A stretch of DNA of 64,000 nucleotides from Siphonodentalium dalli (lineage: Eukaryota; Mollusca; Scaphopoda; Gadilida; Siphonodentaliidae). Position numbers and translations under genes: made by a program. The notes beneath the pieces were generated by a model that saw only the letters and a program-made list of their open reading frames with translations, did not search any database and was not told the origin of the DNA. The DNA is taken from NCBI GenBank assembly GCA_032622095.1, contig CP136061.1, forward strand, positions 117,870,754 to 117,934,753, read 5' to 3'. Of this stretch, positions 1 through 29,077 are shown one piece after another (within the stretch, counting starts at the first letter, position 1; the number at the start of each line of letters is the position of its first letter).

Positions 1-422
1 TAGAATTTCTGATCACAGTCAATTCGGCAATTGCCCCCATCAATTGAGCTCCATAAATAAAAAATTAGTTGTTTGTCCCCATAAACAGCAAAGAGTGGAC
101 AACATCGAAAATATATGATCTGGAGAGCCATTCGGTATCGATCCCGAATCTGATCACTGATCAATGTCGATTCCAAATCAAATCTTGTCAGGGCCCTAGT
201 TTAATACCAAGAATGTTTGGATAAATCAGTCTTTCCACTTTGGGAACTGCCTGTTTAAAAGAGAGGTGGATGGGTGGCTGTCTACATTTAAGCCTCTGCC
301 ACATCTTCAATGCATGTACCGGTATTTGCTGATGGGTGACCGCAACAACAATTATACTACAGTTTGTTTTCTTACAAATGTACATTGTATTACTTATTCA
401 TAGTACATTTATCAGTAGACAG
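1..422. other. Intronic sequence, nothing recognised
   Basis: AT-rich DNA upstream of the first visible exon, presumably intron of the BTBD10-like gene. The short minus-strand ORF here matches no family I know. Confidence 0.5.
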
Positions 423-536
423 TATAGTCCAAGTCTTCTCGTACTAAAACCAGCTAAGATATTGGGATGGCTAAATGCCAGCATCTAGCCATCCCAATAT
501 CTTAGCTGGTTTTAGTACGAGAAGACTTGGACTATA
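423..536. repeat. Perfect 50-bp inverted repeat (hairpin, MITE-like)
   Basis: Two arms of about 50 bp starting TATAGTCCAAGTC and ending GACTTGGACTATA are separated by a 12-base loop near 475-486. The arms look identical, which implies a young insertion or gene conversion. No longer target duplication than TA is visible. Confidence 0.75.
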
Positions 537-622
537 GACAGTAATGCAATGTATCCAGTTTGTTTTGTCATATTTACATGTATATCAGTTTCTAGCCTAG
601 GGAACTATATTTTAATGTGCTA

Positions 623-869
623 TTAACCCTTATGATGGGAGCTGCGCTGGTGCAGCATTAAGGATCCTGTGCCAGTGAATTATCTTATATATGCAAGTCT
701 CCCATAGAGAACCTCGCATATATCAGAGAATGCACTGGCTAAAGTCTGGCTTACAAGTTCAAGGTAGGGTAAATATGGGGGATTCACATACATGTACACT
801 ATATAAGAAAATGCATTGGCACAGGGTTTTCGAAAAAATTTCAGGAAGCTCCAGTCATGGAAGGGTTAA
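623..869 (+). mobile_element. piggyBac-like MITE, family 1 (TTAA ends)
   Basis: Bounded by TTAA at both ends with inverted termini (TTAACCCTT..ATGA.GGGAGC and GCTCCAGTCATGGAAGGG). The interior has two palindromes built on ATTCTCTTATATATGC and its complement. TTAA target sites and CCC-starting ends are typical of the piggyBac superfamily. No ORF. Confidence 0.75.
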
Positions 870-918
870 CATTGTAGGAACATAAAATTTGCTCTGATAT
901 ATTTATCATCACCGAAAC

Positions 919-985
919 CAAGTCTAATTTTAGTGTGTCTGTCATTTGCAGAATGAGGTCCCCATAGGGTGAATAGGGTGAAACA
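919..985 (+). mobile_element. Fragment of hAT-like MITE family A
   Basis: Carries the family A terminus: CAAG, then TAGTGTGTCTGTCATTTGC, then AGAATGAGGTCCCC and a GGGTGAAT block. Only one end is present, 29 bp before the acceptor of the exon at 1015. Confidence 0.6.
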
Positions 986-1014
986 CATTTAAAGTAGTTT
1001 TTCTCTATTTTCAG

Positions 1015-19610
<18,596 letters not shown>

Positions 19611-20071
19611 TGAAATTGGTTGTTAGAAAACCTAAAAGGTGCTAAATTGTGTCACTGTTTTCAAAGAATTCACTGATTTTCTTTGAACGTGATGACGTAT
19701 CTTGTTGCATCGAGCTCGGTCATTTAGAATTTGTACTCTTTCAGAATGGCAATTTGATTTCCATACATTTCATGTGGAATTGGGAAGTATATCTGGTTCA
19801 TTGAACATCTCATTCATCATTAGCCATTTCCTATAGTAGCTTTCCATTGACTTACCTGTAATCTGCGAGACAAAAATGTAACCATCAAAAATAAGTTGTG
19901 AAACAGTGGGCCCCTCACAGCTCAGTTGTTAAAGTGCATAGCATATTAAGCCATTATAAAACTGATGAACATTGTTATATGGCCCAGATGATGAAATGAC
20001 AATAGATCACAGCAAAAAAAAACATTGCAATGGGTCTGAATGATTGTTTAAGGCTTGGAATGTGCTTACAC

Positions 20072-20205
20072 TTTAAGGCCCACTTAATTTTCGAACCTCA
20101 GATCACATATATAAAATATATGCCATATTATATACCATTTTAAAGAGGAAGCTCAAAAACATTGTATTATCAACTTAACCGGTGTAATAAACTGTGAGCA
20201 TGTTT
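20072..20205. repeat. Dispersed repeat D
   Basis: AAGGCCCACTTAATTTTCGA, then CATTGTATTATCAACTTA and GTGTAATAAACTGTGA. An inverted copy is at 39545-39702. Confidence 0.7.
20186..20191 (+). promoter_or_regulatory. Candidate polyadenylation signal AATAAA
   Basis: First AATAAA after the BTBD10-like stop codon, with a downstream GT-rich stretch. It lies inside a dispersed repeat whose inverted copy is at 39545-39702. Confidence 0.4.
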
Positions 20206-20814
20206 TTGTTGAGTTAACAATATGCTTTTGTGTATTTTAAAATCAGAAGTTACTTTACATGCATTCACATATTCAAAGCGCGACACATTTTATCTACGTC
20301 CGACATTGCAATTGAAATGTTCTGATTCGATTTGACTATGTTGTGATTAATACAAGATCAAACCAATTTTGACATGTATAGTACTGTAGACAACTGAAAT
20401 TACCTAGAACCGCATAAACATGCGCATTTGTGATATTATCAGACACATATTAGACTGACGGAAGTTACAAGTTTGCTGCATTCAGCTATTTCAAAGTATG
20501 CCTATATCTATGACTCAATTCGTCCGAAACGCCTCAAATATTACTTCACACTGCAGTTCATCCCAAAATGATATTGCTCAGTTTGAGCATGAAACATGAT
20601 ACTCAACTGTTAACCCTTTGATGACTGGAGCTTCCTGAATTTTTGCAAAAACCCTTGTGTTTCAAGTCTGGCCTTTTATATCGTACATTTTAGTGCAGTA
20701 GCCATGGCCCAGAAATTGTTACGAAACATTACCTCTATTATAAAGTAAGCATATGTGTACAGATCTATTAGGTCATAACTAAGAAATTATTATAATTATA
20801 GAGGTGTAGATTTA
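20206..20814. other. Intergenic, MITE fragment only
   Basis: At 20610-20675 there is an inverted terminal fragment of piggyBac-like MITE family 1 (TTAACCCTTTGATGACTGGA, then GCTTCCTGAATTTTTGC). The rest shows nothing recognisable. Confidence 0.5.
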
Positions 20815-21075
20815 AGAATGTCATTGTCACACTTGAAGCCTTGACAAACTATATATGTCCTGCTCAAACACAAATAATTGGACATTCTTGGCTTTCACCA
20901 GACAATGTCCGATGTCAGCTGGTTAAAACCAGTTATTTATGAATGTCATTGTCGCACTTGAAGCCTTGACAGACTATAATACTGTTGGAGTCGGACATAA
21001 TGTCCTGCTCAAAAACAAACTATTGGACATTCGTGGCTTTGCACCGAACAATGTCTGATCTCAGTCAGTTAAATC
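20815..21075. repeat. Two-unit tandem repeat, about 125 bp
   Basis: GAATGTCATTGTCRCACTTG, AAGCCTTGACARACTATA, TGTCCTGCTCAAA and TTGGACATTC occur in the same order twice. Confidence 0.75.
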
Positions 21076-21919
21076 CAGGTATGGTTTTATAGAGAGTTAT
21101 TGTCTGTCGATGCTTGAAGAGCGATGTAGATGTTCTCCAAACTATACCTTGAAATTATAGCTTTTCACGCATATTCATTAATGGTTATTGTCTTCTATGA
21201 TTCATCATTCATTACCGAATATTTGAAAGTTGTGTGTTTCATAAATGGTGAATGACTTATGGACAGCAGGTATGAAACAATCACGCATGAACTGCATTTA
21301 ACGATTGATTGTGAATTGAATATTTTTATTAATGAGATTGAATTAGGCAATGCAAAGTCAAATTCCCATTTTCTCAGGGCCATTCGCATGGTTCTGAAAC
21401 CACATGCATGCAATCTTATAATTTGTGTTCAATCTGTCAGGGAAAGTTTTGATTGGTACGAAATAATCGCAGTAAGTTTTTGAGACAAAAATGCATGGAA
21501 TTGAGATCAAGCAGGCCCGTTACCATATCAGATTTCAGATTCATTACTGCAATTGGTTACTACAGTATGTTCAAATATTTTTATACATGTGACGAATTGC
21601 ATTTTTGCGACTGTCTTCTCAGTAAAACAATGAGTCGGTCATACTTGATTTGCCAATTTTTAATGAAATAAATCACATATAATCTAGCAACTGTTTAGAC
21701 ATCTGTTTGGTAAATAATGGCCATGGGCAACTGAAATTAGACCCAGAGCCAACCGATACGGATGTGAAAAGCTTCGTGAGCGTGTGTCACAAAAATCAAT
21801 TAAAAAATATAAGTACGCGCGCCCACATGGTTTTCTAATTTTTTTTGCACCTAAGAAATCGGAAATTGACTTTGGATGGCCCTGCCTATGTCATTTTAGA
21901 ATAGATTGCATTGTGGGAA
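21076..21919. other. Intergenic, nothing recognised
   Basis: Several overlapping short ORFs on both strands around 21195-21671, none with a known motif or splice context. Confidence 0.45.
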
Positions 21920-22659
21920 CAAGCCTGAGTTTAGTGTGCCTGTATTTGCAGGATGAGGTTCCCAGAGGGTGAATTTAGCTATGTAGGATAGCGTCACCAA
22001 ATTCACCCTCTGGGAACCTCATTCTGCTTTGAGCCTCAACTGCTATTGAAGACCAGGGATCAGATTGAAGCTCCCCAGTTAAAGTTGGTCTTGTTCACCC
22101 ATTAGTCACCTCGATTATGCATTTTATCTTCTGCAAATTAGGAGATATAGAAACTTTCCAGAGGGGAAAAAGTAACTAAAAACAATGTTAATTTGAGACA
22201 AGATACTTCCCACAGGATGAGGCTTAACCCTTTACCCAACAAACCGGCCAAAACCGGCCAAAACCGGCCAAATAAAGCTTCAACAGCCTAAAATATCTTC
22301 GGTCTGTCTCAATAGAACCATACAAATATGGATATCATTGGAACCGGCTCCTTGACCACATTGTGATAGTTACAGTTATGCCCTGTGCCAATGCATTCTC
22401 TTATATATGCGAGTCGACCATAGGTCGCCTCGCATATATAAGAGAATGCATTGGCCTAAAAAAATCTTTTTTTAACACTTTTTACCATTTTTTCTTACAT
22501 TCTTTAACAATTTTATAATTTTTAATGTTTTAAGCCAATGCATTCTCTTATATATGGTCGACTCGCATATATAAGAGAATGCATTGGCACAGGGCCCTTC
22601 TGTTGGGTAAAGGGTTAAGCAGAATGAGGTAAATGACAGACCCACTATAATCAGGCTTT
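21920..22659. mobile_element. hAT-like MITE family A, host of a nested MITE
   Basis: Ends CAAGCCTGAGTTTAGTGTG and CAGGCTTT. Left arm hairpin around GGTTCCCAGAGGGTGAATTT. The interior matches the element at 36940-37354. Interrupted by a TTAA element at 22224-22618. The flanking duplication is not clean. Confidence 0.75.
22224..22618. mobile_element. piggyBac-like TTAA MITE nested in the hAT-like MITE
   Basis: TTAA at both ends, termini TTAACCCTTTACCCAACA and TGTTGGGTAAAGGGTTAA. Inside are three tandem AACCGGCCAA motifs and two palindromes around ATGCATTCTCTTATATATGC. The intact host sequence at 37261 reads GCCTAAGCAGAATG, so a single TTAA (GCTTAAGC) was the target and was duplicated. Confidence 0.88.
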
Positions 22660-22828
22660 ATTATGAGGAGATAAAGGGTTGTGATTTTTTTTACACTTCA
22701 TGTTCAGATTTTTCTTAAAACTTCCATCTCTCATTTTCCTACCTACAAGAAATTCCATGGTTTATATTAGCTATTTTTAGTGTTAGTCAATTACATCCAA
22801 TTCATATTCACAGCCATCATGTGTTTTC

Positions 22829-22921
22829 AGATGTATACAGGGTTAATATCAATTATGTTGACAACGTTATTAACCCTTTCAGATGTATACAGGGTTAATA
22901 GCAATTATGTTGACAAATTTA
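22829..22921. repeat. Small tandem duplication before a MITE
   Basis: TTTCAGATGTATACAGGGTT followed by AATTATGTTGACAA occurs twice, each ending before TTAACCCTTTCA. Confidence 0.7.
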
Positions 22922-23159
22922 TTAACCCTTTCATGATTGGAGCTGCATTACAGATCCTGTGCCAGTGCATTCTCTTATATATGGGAGTCTCGCATATATA
23001 AGAAAATGCACTGGCTTACAAGTTCAAGGTAAACATTGTTAAGCCAATATATTCTCTTATATATGTCAGGCTCCCTATGGCAGACTTGCATATATAAGAG
23101 AATACATTGGCTCAGGGTTTTCGCAAACTTTCAGGAAGCTCCAGTAATGGAAGGGTTAA
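22922..23159 (+). mobile_element. piggyBac-like MITE family 1
   Basis: TTAA at 22922-22925 and 23156-23159, termini TTAACCCTTTCATGATTGGA and TCCAGTAATGGAAGGGTTAA. Two internal palindromes. Confidence 0.8.
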
Positions 23160-23234
23160 CTATGATATTAACTCAAATGAAAAATGTCTTCACTTTCATG
23201 AGGTATTCTCTACCTAAATTTATAGTTTGTTCAA

Positions 23235-23345
23235 TTAGCCCTTTCTATAATAAATGGATTCCCCCACTCAGTTATAAAAGTATACATTGGAATGGCCTAT
23301 TGATCATCTAGAGGGGTTTTCATGAAAAACAAGCAAAATAATCAG
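23235..23345 (+). mobile_element. piggyBac-like MITE family 2, left-end fragment
   Basis: TTAGCCCTTTCTATAATAAA, then GGATTCCCCCACTCAGTTAT, the family 2 terminus, with TTAA mutated to TTAG. The right end is not found. Confidence 0.55.
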
Positions 23346-23587
23346 TTTCACTGTCTTAGTTTATTCAAATTTATATTATTACAACCACTAAAAAATAGTG
23401 AGAGTTGCTTGGTTAATATTTAAATTTTATTATTAAAATCACCAAGAATTGTGAAAGTTGTTTGTATAAAATTATTTTATTAATATCACCAGGAGTTATG
23501 GAAACTCCATAAAAGCTGTGTTGTGGTGAATTTTTTGTTCTAAATTCTGTAAAGGGCAATTTATCACCCCAGCCTCACATTAATTGA

Positions 23588-23839
23588 TTAACCCTTTCAT
23601 GACGGGAGCGGTGCTGGTGCAGCGTTAAAAATCCTGTGCCAGTGCATTCTCTTATAAATGCGAGTCTCCTGTAGGGAGTCTTTCATATATAAGAAAATGC
23701 ACTGGCTTACAATGTCAAGGTATTCTCTTATATATATATTAGGCTCCATACGCGAGACTCACATACATTTATATAAGAGAATGCATTGGCACAGGGTTTT
23801 TCGCAAAATTTCAGGAACCTCCAGTCATAGAAGGGTTAA
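23588..23839 (+). mobile_element. piggyBac-like MITE family 1
   Basis: TTAA at 23588-23591 and 23836-23839, termini TTAACCCTTTCATGACGGGA and CCAGTCATAGAAGGGTTAA. Internal palindromes as in other copies. Confidence 0.8.
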
Positions 23840-24499
23840 TGATTGTCTTTTATCAGGTCTGGTATATCATGGGTTCAACTATTACAGTTATATTCAACTG
23901 TAAAGTATTGAATTCAATAAAATAGGCATTATCCAAAATAATGTTTCACAGAAAAAATAATTTAAATCAGCGTTGCATGTCAATTACAACCATGTTAGTG
24001 GCGAAATAACACGTCTTGATCCATTTGAATGCTTACTCATGGTGGCACATAAGGAAGCCAATTAACAGTTATCCCATGTTGTCCCATTAAATGATCTTAG
24101 TCATTTAGGAAGGCATACTTGGGCTAAATTAATTAAAAATAAAAGGGCTCTTGGCTGCTCATCGCCCGTATAAAGTGGCTTTATTTGACCGGTTCATAAC
24201 TCTGTTAGAAATAGTCATATCAAACCCAATTTTGAACTTGACATGTATTTTCATGTGATTAATCCACATACTGGGTTAGGTCCAGCCATTTCTGACTGAG
24301 ATATGCCCCATTTCGACTTGGAATTTACTGACTATTCTGGTGTCTTAGAACTTGGTGTGTAACAACATAGACAGTTGGAAGCTAAGTTTTATTCAATGAT
24401 TGTTCCTAGAATAAATTTGTATTGTTTCTAAAAAAAAAACTGTCCGGGCTTTTACTGAATTTAAGATGTGCCAGACCTGTTTATGATGTCTGTGTCATA
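23840..24499. other. Intergenic, dispersed repeat remnant
   Basis: A stretch near 24140-24350 (GGCTTTATTTGACCGGTTCA, TAACTCTGTTAG) has the style of the repeats in intron 7 and at 33.4 kb. No gene. Confidence 0.45.
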
Positions 24500-24711
24500 C
24501 AGTAATGCCCTAAATAATCGACTCCTTAACCACAGCAGAATTATGGGTAGTTTTTCAGGATTTAGTCGGAAATATGGCTTGTTGCATTCATCGGAAAGCT
24601 CTCAGTGAGAGCTTTCCGATGAATGGCAACAAGCCATATTTCCGACTAAATCCTGAAAAATTACCCATAATTCTGCTGTGGTTAAGGAGTCGATTATATA
24701 GGGCATTACTG
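24500..24711. mobile_element. Tc1/mariner-type palindromic MITE
   Basis: Flanked by TA (24498-24499 and 24712-24713). Ends CAGTAATGCCCTAAATAATC and its near-exact complement. Almost the whole element is one palindrome, with its centre at GAAAGCTCTCAGTGAGAGCT. Confidence 0.85.
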
Positions 24712-24713
24712 TA

Positions 24714-25839
24714 TGAGGCAGATTCTCACACTATTATTTTATACGATGTTCATACTTCTTTGTGACAGTATTTGTAATTGTTGCTTGAATTCTGAAATGT
24801 CTGTATTGTACATTCACCACTGAAATATTTTTTTAAATTCCATTTCATTTTCTACTCAACAAAATTCATATAACTTGCTTGCTCTTAAACATTCATGTTT
24901 TATATGCCCCTGTGTGATAGAGTGAAATTACACATATCTAAACATTAAGTGTTGTTAAGTCCATGGCTTAAGCTACTATTCAGTCTCCTGTCAAGTTTTT
25001 AAAGAATTTTGAAATTGATATGGTACGGTAGTTCACTTGTCATCCAGGTACATGGTAAATGTGGGGGGGGGGATGAAGTTTGACAATACCCCCTCCACTA
25101 AAGACCCTCTAGCCATGTTAACTGTTGTAACCTGCTCATTTATGATGTCCTGTGGTTGTGAATTGTAACTGAAAATCTAATGAAATTGAATTGAATTTAG
25201 CTCTTTGAATTTGTACAATCCCTTTGGCATTCAAAATTTCAACTGATATTATATTTAATATCTCCATCCAACATTGACAGACTGTAACTATCTTTATTGC
25301 ACATCCAATGGCTTATTTGTGCGAAATACAGCAAAATACAGAAGAATTGAAACGTTCAATAAAAAAATGTGTATTGTTCTTGAACAATACAAACATATTA
25401 CGTCAACAACGTCACTGGCGACGCAACTTTAACAGAAAATGTCTTCGCTAAATTATGGGATATAGTCTACATTAAGCACACGTTTGTTCAATTAAATACA
25501 ACAATATCGACCTAAATGTTAGTATGTTACAAGCTGCAATCTTCAGAGTGTGCAATAAACATAGAACAACACAGTTGTGCGAACATATTAACGTAATTGC
25601 ACTCGTTTGTCGTGCCGCGAGGTAAAACCCGAACCTCCGGTTCTCGTTTTACCATCGCGTCACAACAAACTCGTGCAATAACGTTAACCAGTTCACACAC
25701 TTGTGTCGTTCTATCTATATACAGGTCGAGTGATAATCTATTCCAATAGGAAAACACCTATAATCTCTCAATAATCTCATCATAAAACTTTCATAAAACT
25801 TTAACAAGGTATTGTAACTCAATAATCTAAGAAAAAATA
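24714..25839. other. Intergenic, nothing recognised
   Basis: AT-rich, with a G-run near 25063 and an imperfect inverted repeat around GCGAGGTAAAACCCGAACCT near 25617-25660. The minus-strand ORF at 25527-25757 overlaps that hairpin and resembles no family. Confidence 0.45.
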
Positions 25840-25847
25840 AGTGGTAT

Positions 25848-26091
25848 CAAGCGTTAAAATAGTGTGCCTGTCATTTGCAGAATGAGGTCCCCAGAGGGTG
25901 AATTTAGTGATGCTACCCCGCATAGCGGGCTAGCATCACCAAATTCACCCTCATTCTGCTTACACCTCAGCAGAATGAGGTTCCCAGAGGGTGAATTTGG
26001 CGATGCTAGCCCGCCATGCGGGGTAGAATCACTAAATTCACCCTCTGGGAACCTCATTCTGCAAATGACAGACACGCTATTTCAAGGCTTG
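25848..26091. mobile_element. hAT-like MITE family A, 244 bp, with 8-bp duplication
   Basis: Ends CAAGCGTTAAAATAGTGTG and CACGCTATTTCAAGGCTTG, flanked by the exact duplication AGTGGTAT (25840-25847 and 26092-26099). Two hairpin arms based on CCAGAGGGTGAATTTRGYGA. Confidence 0.9.
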
Positions 26092-26127
26092 AGTGGTATA
26101 CTGGATTGTCTTTGTCCGTCGGGGCAT

Positions 26128-27087
26128 CAAGTCTGAGTTTAGTGTGCTTGAGAATAAGGTGCCTGTCATTTGCAGTATAAGGTCGCCAGAGGGTGAATTT
26201 AGTGACGCTATCCCGCATATCAAGCTAGCATGACTAAATTCACCCTCTGGAAACCTCGTTCTGCATGGCCTCATCTGCTATGGGAGACATAGACTCAGAA
26301 TGAAGTTCCCAAATGGTGAATATTGTGATGTACACCCATTGGGAACCTCGAATTGCAATTTGGGGATTTAGAGAAACTGAACTAAAAAAGAAATAGAATC
26401 TGTGAAGAAGTTTCTGTAGAAATTTGATAATAAAGAATCTTTCCAGAGAAGCAGAATGAGGGAGAATTTAGTGATGATATCCCACTGCTGGATGGCGTCA
26501 CTAAATTCCCCCTCTGGGCAGGGGGGAGTCTGGAAAAAAATTGCACATATAGGGCCCAAAACGTTTTTTTTTCGACCCCGAGGGACCCACCACCCCATTT
26601 GTGCAAAAAAAATATTTTATATATTAGACCAGAATGATAGGGGAAGGATGTATGCACATATTACTGCATATCACAGGTTTCGCCTATCAATGCACACCAG
26701 AGTTATCGGCCTTGTTCCATCCGTAAACACGTTTTGCATTATTATATAAGTTTCCTGAACGCTATTACGGTGGTCCACTGTGAAGTGGGCCGGGATCCTG
26801 TGAAATCCAGAATGTTGCTAAATCTGAGGCTAAAGAGTCACTATAGCTGCATATATAGCCCAATACCAACAAGCATGGTACTAACATGCTTACAAACAAC
26901 ATTACATGGTCAGTACTTGTAAATTGTTTGAAGAAAAAAAACATTTTAGAAAAAATTTACAAGCACAATTCTTTCGGCCTCTGGACCACCCACCCACCCC
27001 GACCCTATATACGGATTTTTTTTGCAGACTCCCCCCTGCTCTGGGGACCTCATTCTGCAAATGACTGACTCACTAAACTCAGGCTTG
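26128..27087. mobile_element. hAT-like MITE family A, host of a CAGGGG hAT element
   Basis: Starts CAAGTCTGAGTTTAGTGTG and ends CTAAACTCAGGCTTG. Carries several GGGTGAATTTAGTGA hairpins. Interrupted at 26519-27038. No clean flanking duplication. Confidence 0.7.
26519..27038. mobile_element. hAT-like element (CAGGGG family), 520 bp, nested
   Basis: Termini CAGGGGGGAGTCTGGAAAA and TTTGCAGACTCCCCCCTG, flanked by CTCTGGG on both sides (26512-26518 and 27039-27045). The host motif CCCTCTGGGGACC shows the target. Its interior (26750-26930) is the inverse of 10100-10290. Confidence 0.85.
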
Positions 27088-27165
27088 CAAGGAATATATC
27101 TCAGCCATGGGTTATCAGATCTGAATGAAATTTGGTATGGACCATGACTGCTTTCAAAAGAGGTG

Positions 27166-27290
27166 CAAATGACGAGGTCCCCAGAGGGTGAATTTAGTCA
27201 TGCTAGCCCACTGTTCAGGGTAGTGTCACTGAATGCACCCTCTGGGGACCTCATTCTGCAAATGACAGACACACTATTTCATGTCTTGAG
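27166..27290. mobile_element. hAT-like MITE family A, short copy
   Basis: Hairpin of CCCCAGAGGGTGAATTTAGT and its complement, right end GACAGACACACTATTTCATG then TCTTG. The left terminus is missing; just upstream is the AATGAAATTTGGTATGGAC dispersed repeat. Confidence 0.7.
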
Positions 27291-28067
27291 CTGTTCCATA
27301 TAATACAGACTATAATCTAGTGTGTTTCATGTCTAACCATAGACATGTGAAACTGATTGAGAAATGGTTCACACGCTTCATGTGGAGATATAAAATAGCT
27401 ATCTCACGTCTCTTTAAAAAGTCGACCATAATCCTAACGGATGTACATCTCTAGAAGTGTCCACTAAATTTCATTTCTACACAGACGCTGCATTCCCAAC
27501 ATGATGTAATAAACCATTTCCAAATATGGAGTGCATTCCTGGCATAGTAAATGTTTGTGACAATCGTAGTATTAAGCAATAGTTATAAATAGAACAAGAT
27601 GCAAAAGAATAATCAGTCATTAATATGGTTGACTGATAAAAACTCGAAGATGATGTCTGCTATATTGCGATGAGTAAAATAAGTTATGGATAAATCACCT
27701 GTATTCAGTTTTCTAACAATAGTTTGTTTGACAATGTGTGGGAAAAGTAATCTGTTATGCCACGAACCAATGAAATCACACGCATGCTTCGCCACTCTCC
27801 AATGAAATGGAGGGAATCCCATCAATTCAATAACTGATTATGAATGAGATATCCAGAGACGTAAATATTGTAAAAAAATTCATCGGCTTTTTAAAGATAC
27901 TGGCTGTCTCACTATTGGTTTATATTTTCTATCGACCATTAAAGAGTGTAATAGTCTGTTGATTCCTTGAAGCTTGACATTGAAGTTGTCGATTTCAAAA
28001 CCTGTCCACTATACATGTATATAACGAGGTGTCTCCGTCTGTGGCGCCGTAAATATATCCTTGGGAA
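27291..28067. other. Intergenic, nothing recognised
   Basis: AT-rich. The minus-strand ORF at 27613-27825 has no recognisable motif. Confidence 0.45.
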
Positions 28068-28330
28068 TTAACCCTTTAATGACGGGAGCTGCGCTGGTGC
28101 AGCATTAAAGACCCTATGCCAGTGCATTCTCTTATATATGCAAGTCTCCCATTTGGAACCTCGCTAATATAAAAGAATGCACTGGCATACAAGGTGAAGG
28201 TAAATATTGTTCGGCCAATGCATTCTCTTATATATGCGAGGCTCTCTATGGGAGACTCATATATATAGGAGAATGTATTGGCATAGGGTTTTTGCAAAAT
28301 TTCAGGAAGCTCCGGTCATGGAAGGGTTAA
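28068..28330 (+). mobile_element. piggyBac-like MITE family 1
   Basis: TTAA at 28068-28071 and 28327-28330, termini TTAACCCTTTAATGACGGGA and CCGGTCATGGAAGGGTTAA. Contains both internal palindromes. Confidence 0.82.
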
Positions 28331-28449
28331 TCTACGGTGTGACGTCACCATATCGCTATAACATCTATAATTCTGATTTGGTGGCAATGGCAGCATCCTG
28401 TCATTAAATTGCATTGTCTCACTTTAGTTCATAATCACACTTCAGATAA

Positions 28450-28848
28450 TTAACCCTTTCCATACTAAATGGATTCTCCCAGTCAGTTAAAAAGTGTACT
28501 TCAGAATGGTCTATTATTCATTTGGAGGGGTGTTAAGGTGGTAAATGCAGTCGACATATAAATAAAAGTGCAGAAGAAGCCCTATTTATTAAGGGAAATG
28601 TTTAGATAATAAGTTCAACAAATGTTGTTTGTTGAACTTATTATCTAAACATTACCTATGGGATAACTACTAAAGGGTCATAAATACTTTGATTTTAGCT
28701 AAATTTTGTATTTCTGCTTCGGCCCAAAATTCAGCACACTGGCAAAAATTATTCAGAAGTGACCAAATAATTATGGTTGTTTGTTGAACTTATCATCTGA
28801 ACATTTCCTATGAGATAATTAATAGATACCCCTACTAGAAAAGGTTAA
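28450..28848 (+). mobile_element. piggyBac-like MITE family 2, 399 bp
   Basis: TTAA at 28450-28453 and 28845-28848, termini TTAACCCTTTCCATACTAAA and CTACTAGAAAAGGTTAA. Internal perfect hairpin AATGTTTAGATAATAAGTTC / its complement (28598-28653). Confidence 0.72.
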
Positions 28849-28870
28849 ATAAGGAGGTGCGCGCACATTA

Positions 28871-29077
28871 CAGCTTAAGTAATCAACTCCTTAACCACAG
28901 CAGAATTATGGGTAACTTTTCAGGATTTAGTCGGAAATATGCCTTGTTGCCATTCATTGGAAAGCTTTCAGTGAGAGCTTTCCGATGAATGGGAACAAGC
29001 CATATTTCCGACTAAATCCTGTAAAGTTACCCATAATTCTGCTGTGGTTAAGGAGTTGATTAATTAGGGCATTACTG
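28871..29077. mobile_element. Tc1/mariner-type palindromic MITE
   Basis: Flanked by TA (28869-28870 and 29078-29079). Near-complete palindrome; right end GGGCATTACTG, left end altered (CAGCTTAAGTAATCAACTCC). Confidence 0.78.

Larger units (their letters stand above)
19611..20205 (+). other. BTBD10: Probable 3' UTR of the BTBD10-like gene
   Basis: From the stop codon to the first AATAAA downstream (20186-20191), which is followed by a GT-rich tract (CTGTGAGCATGTTTTTGTTG). No splice site or ORF of note. The true cleavage site cannot be fixed from sequence. Confidence 0.4.
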
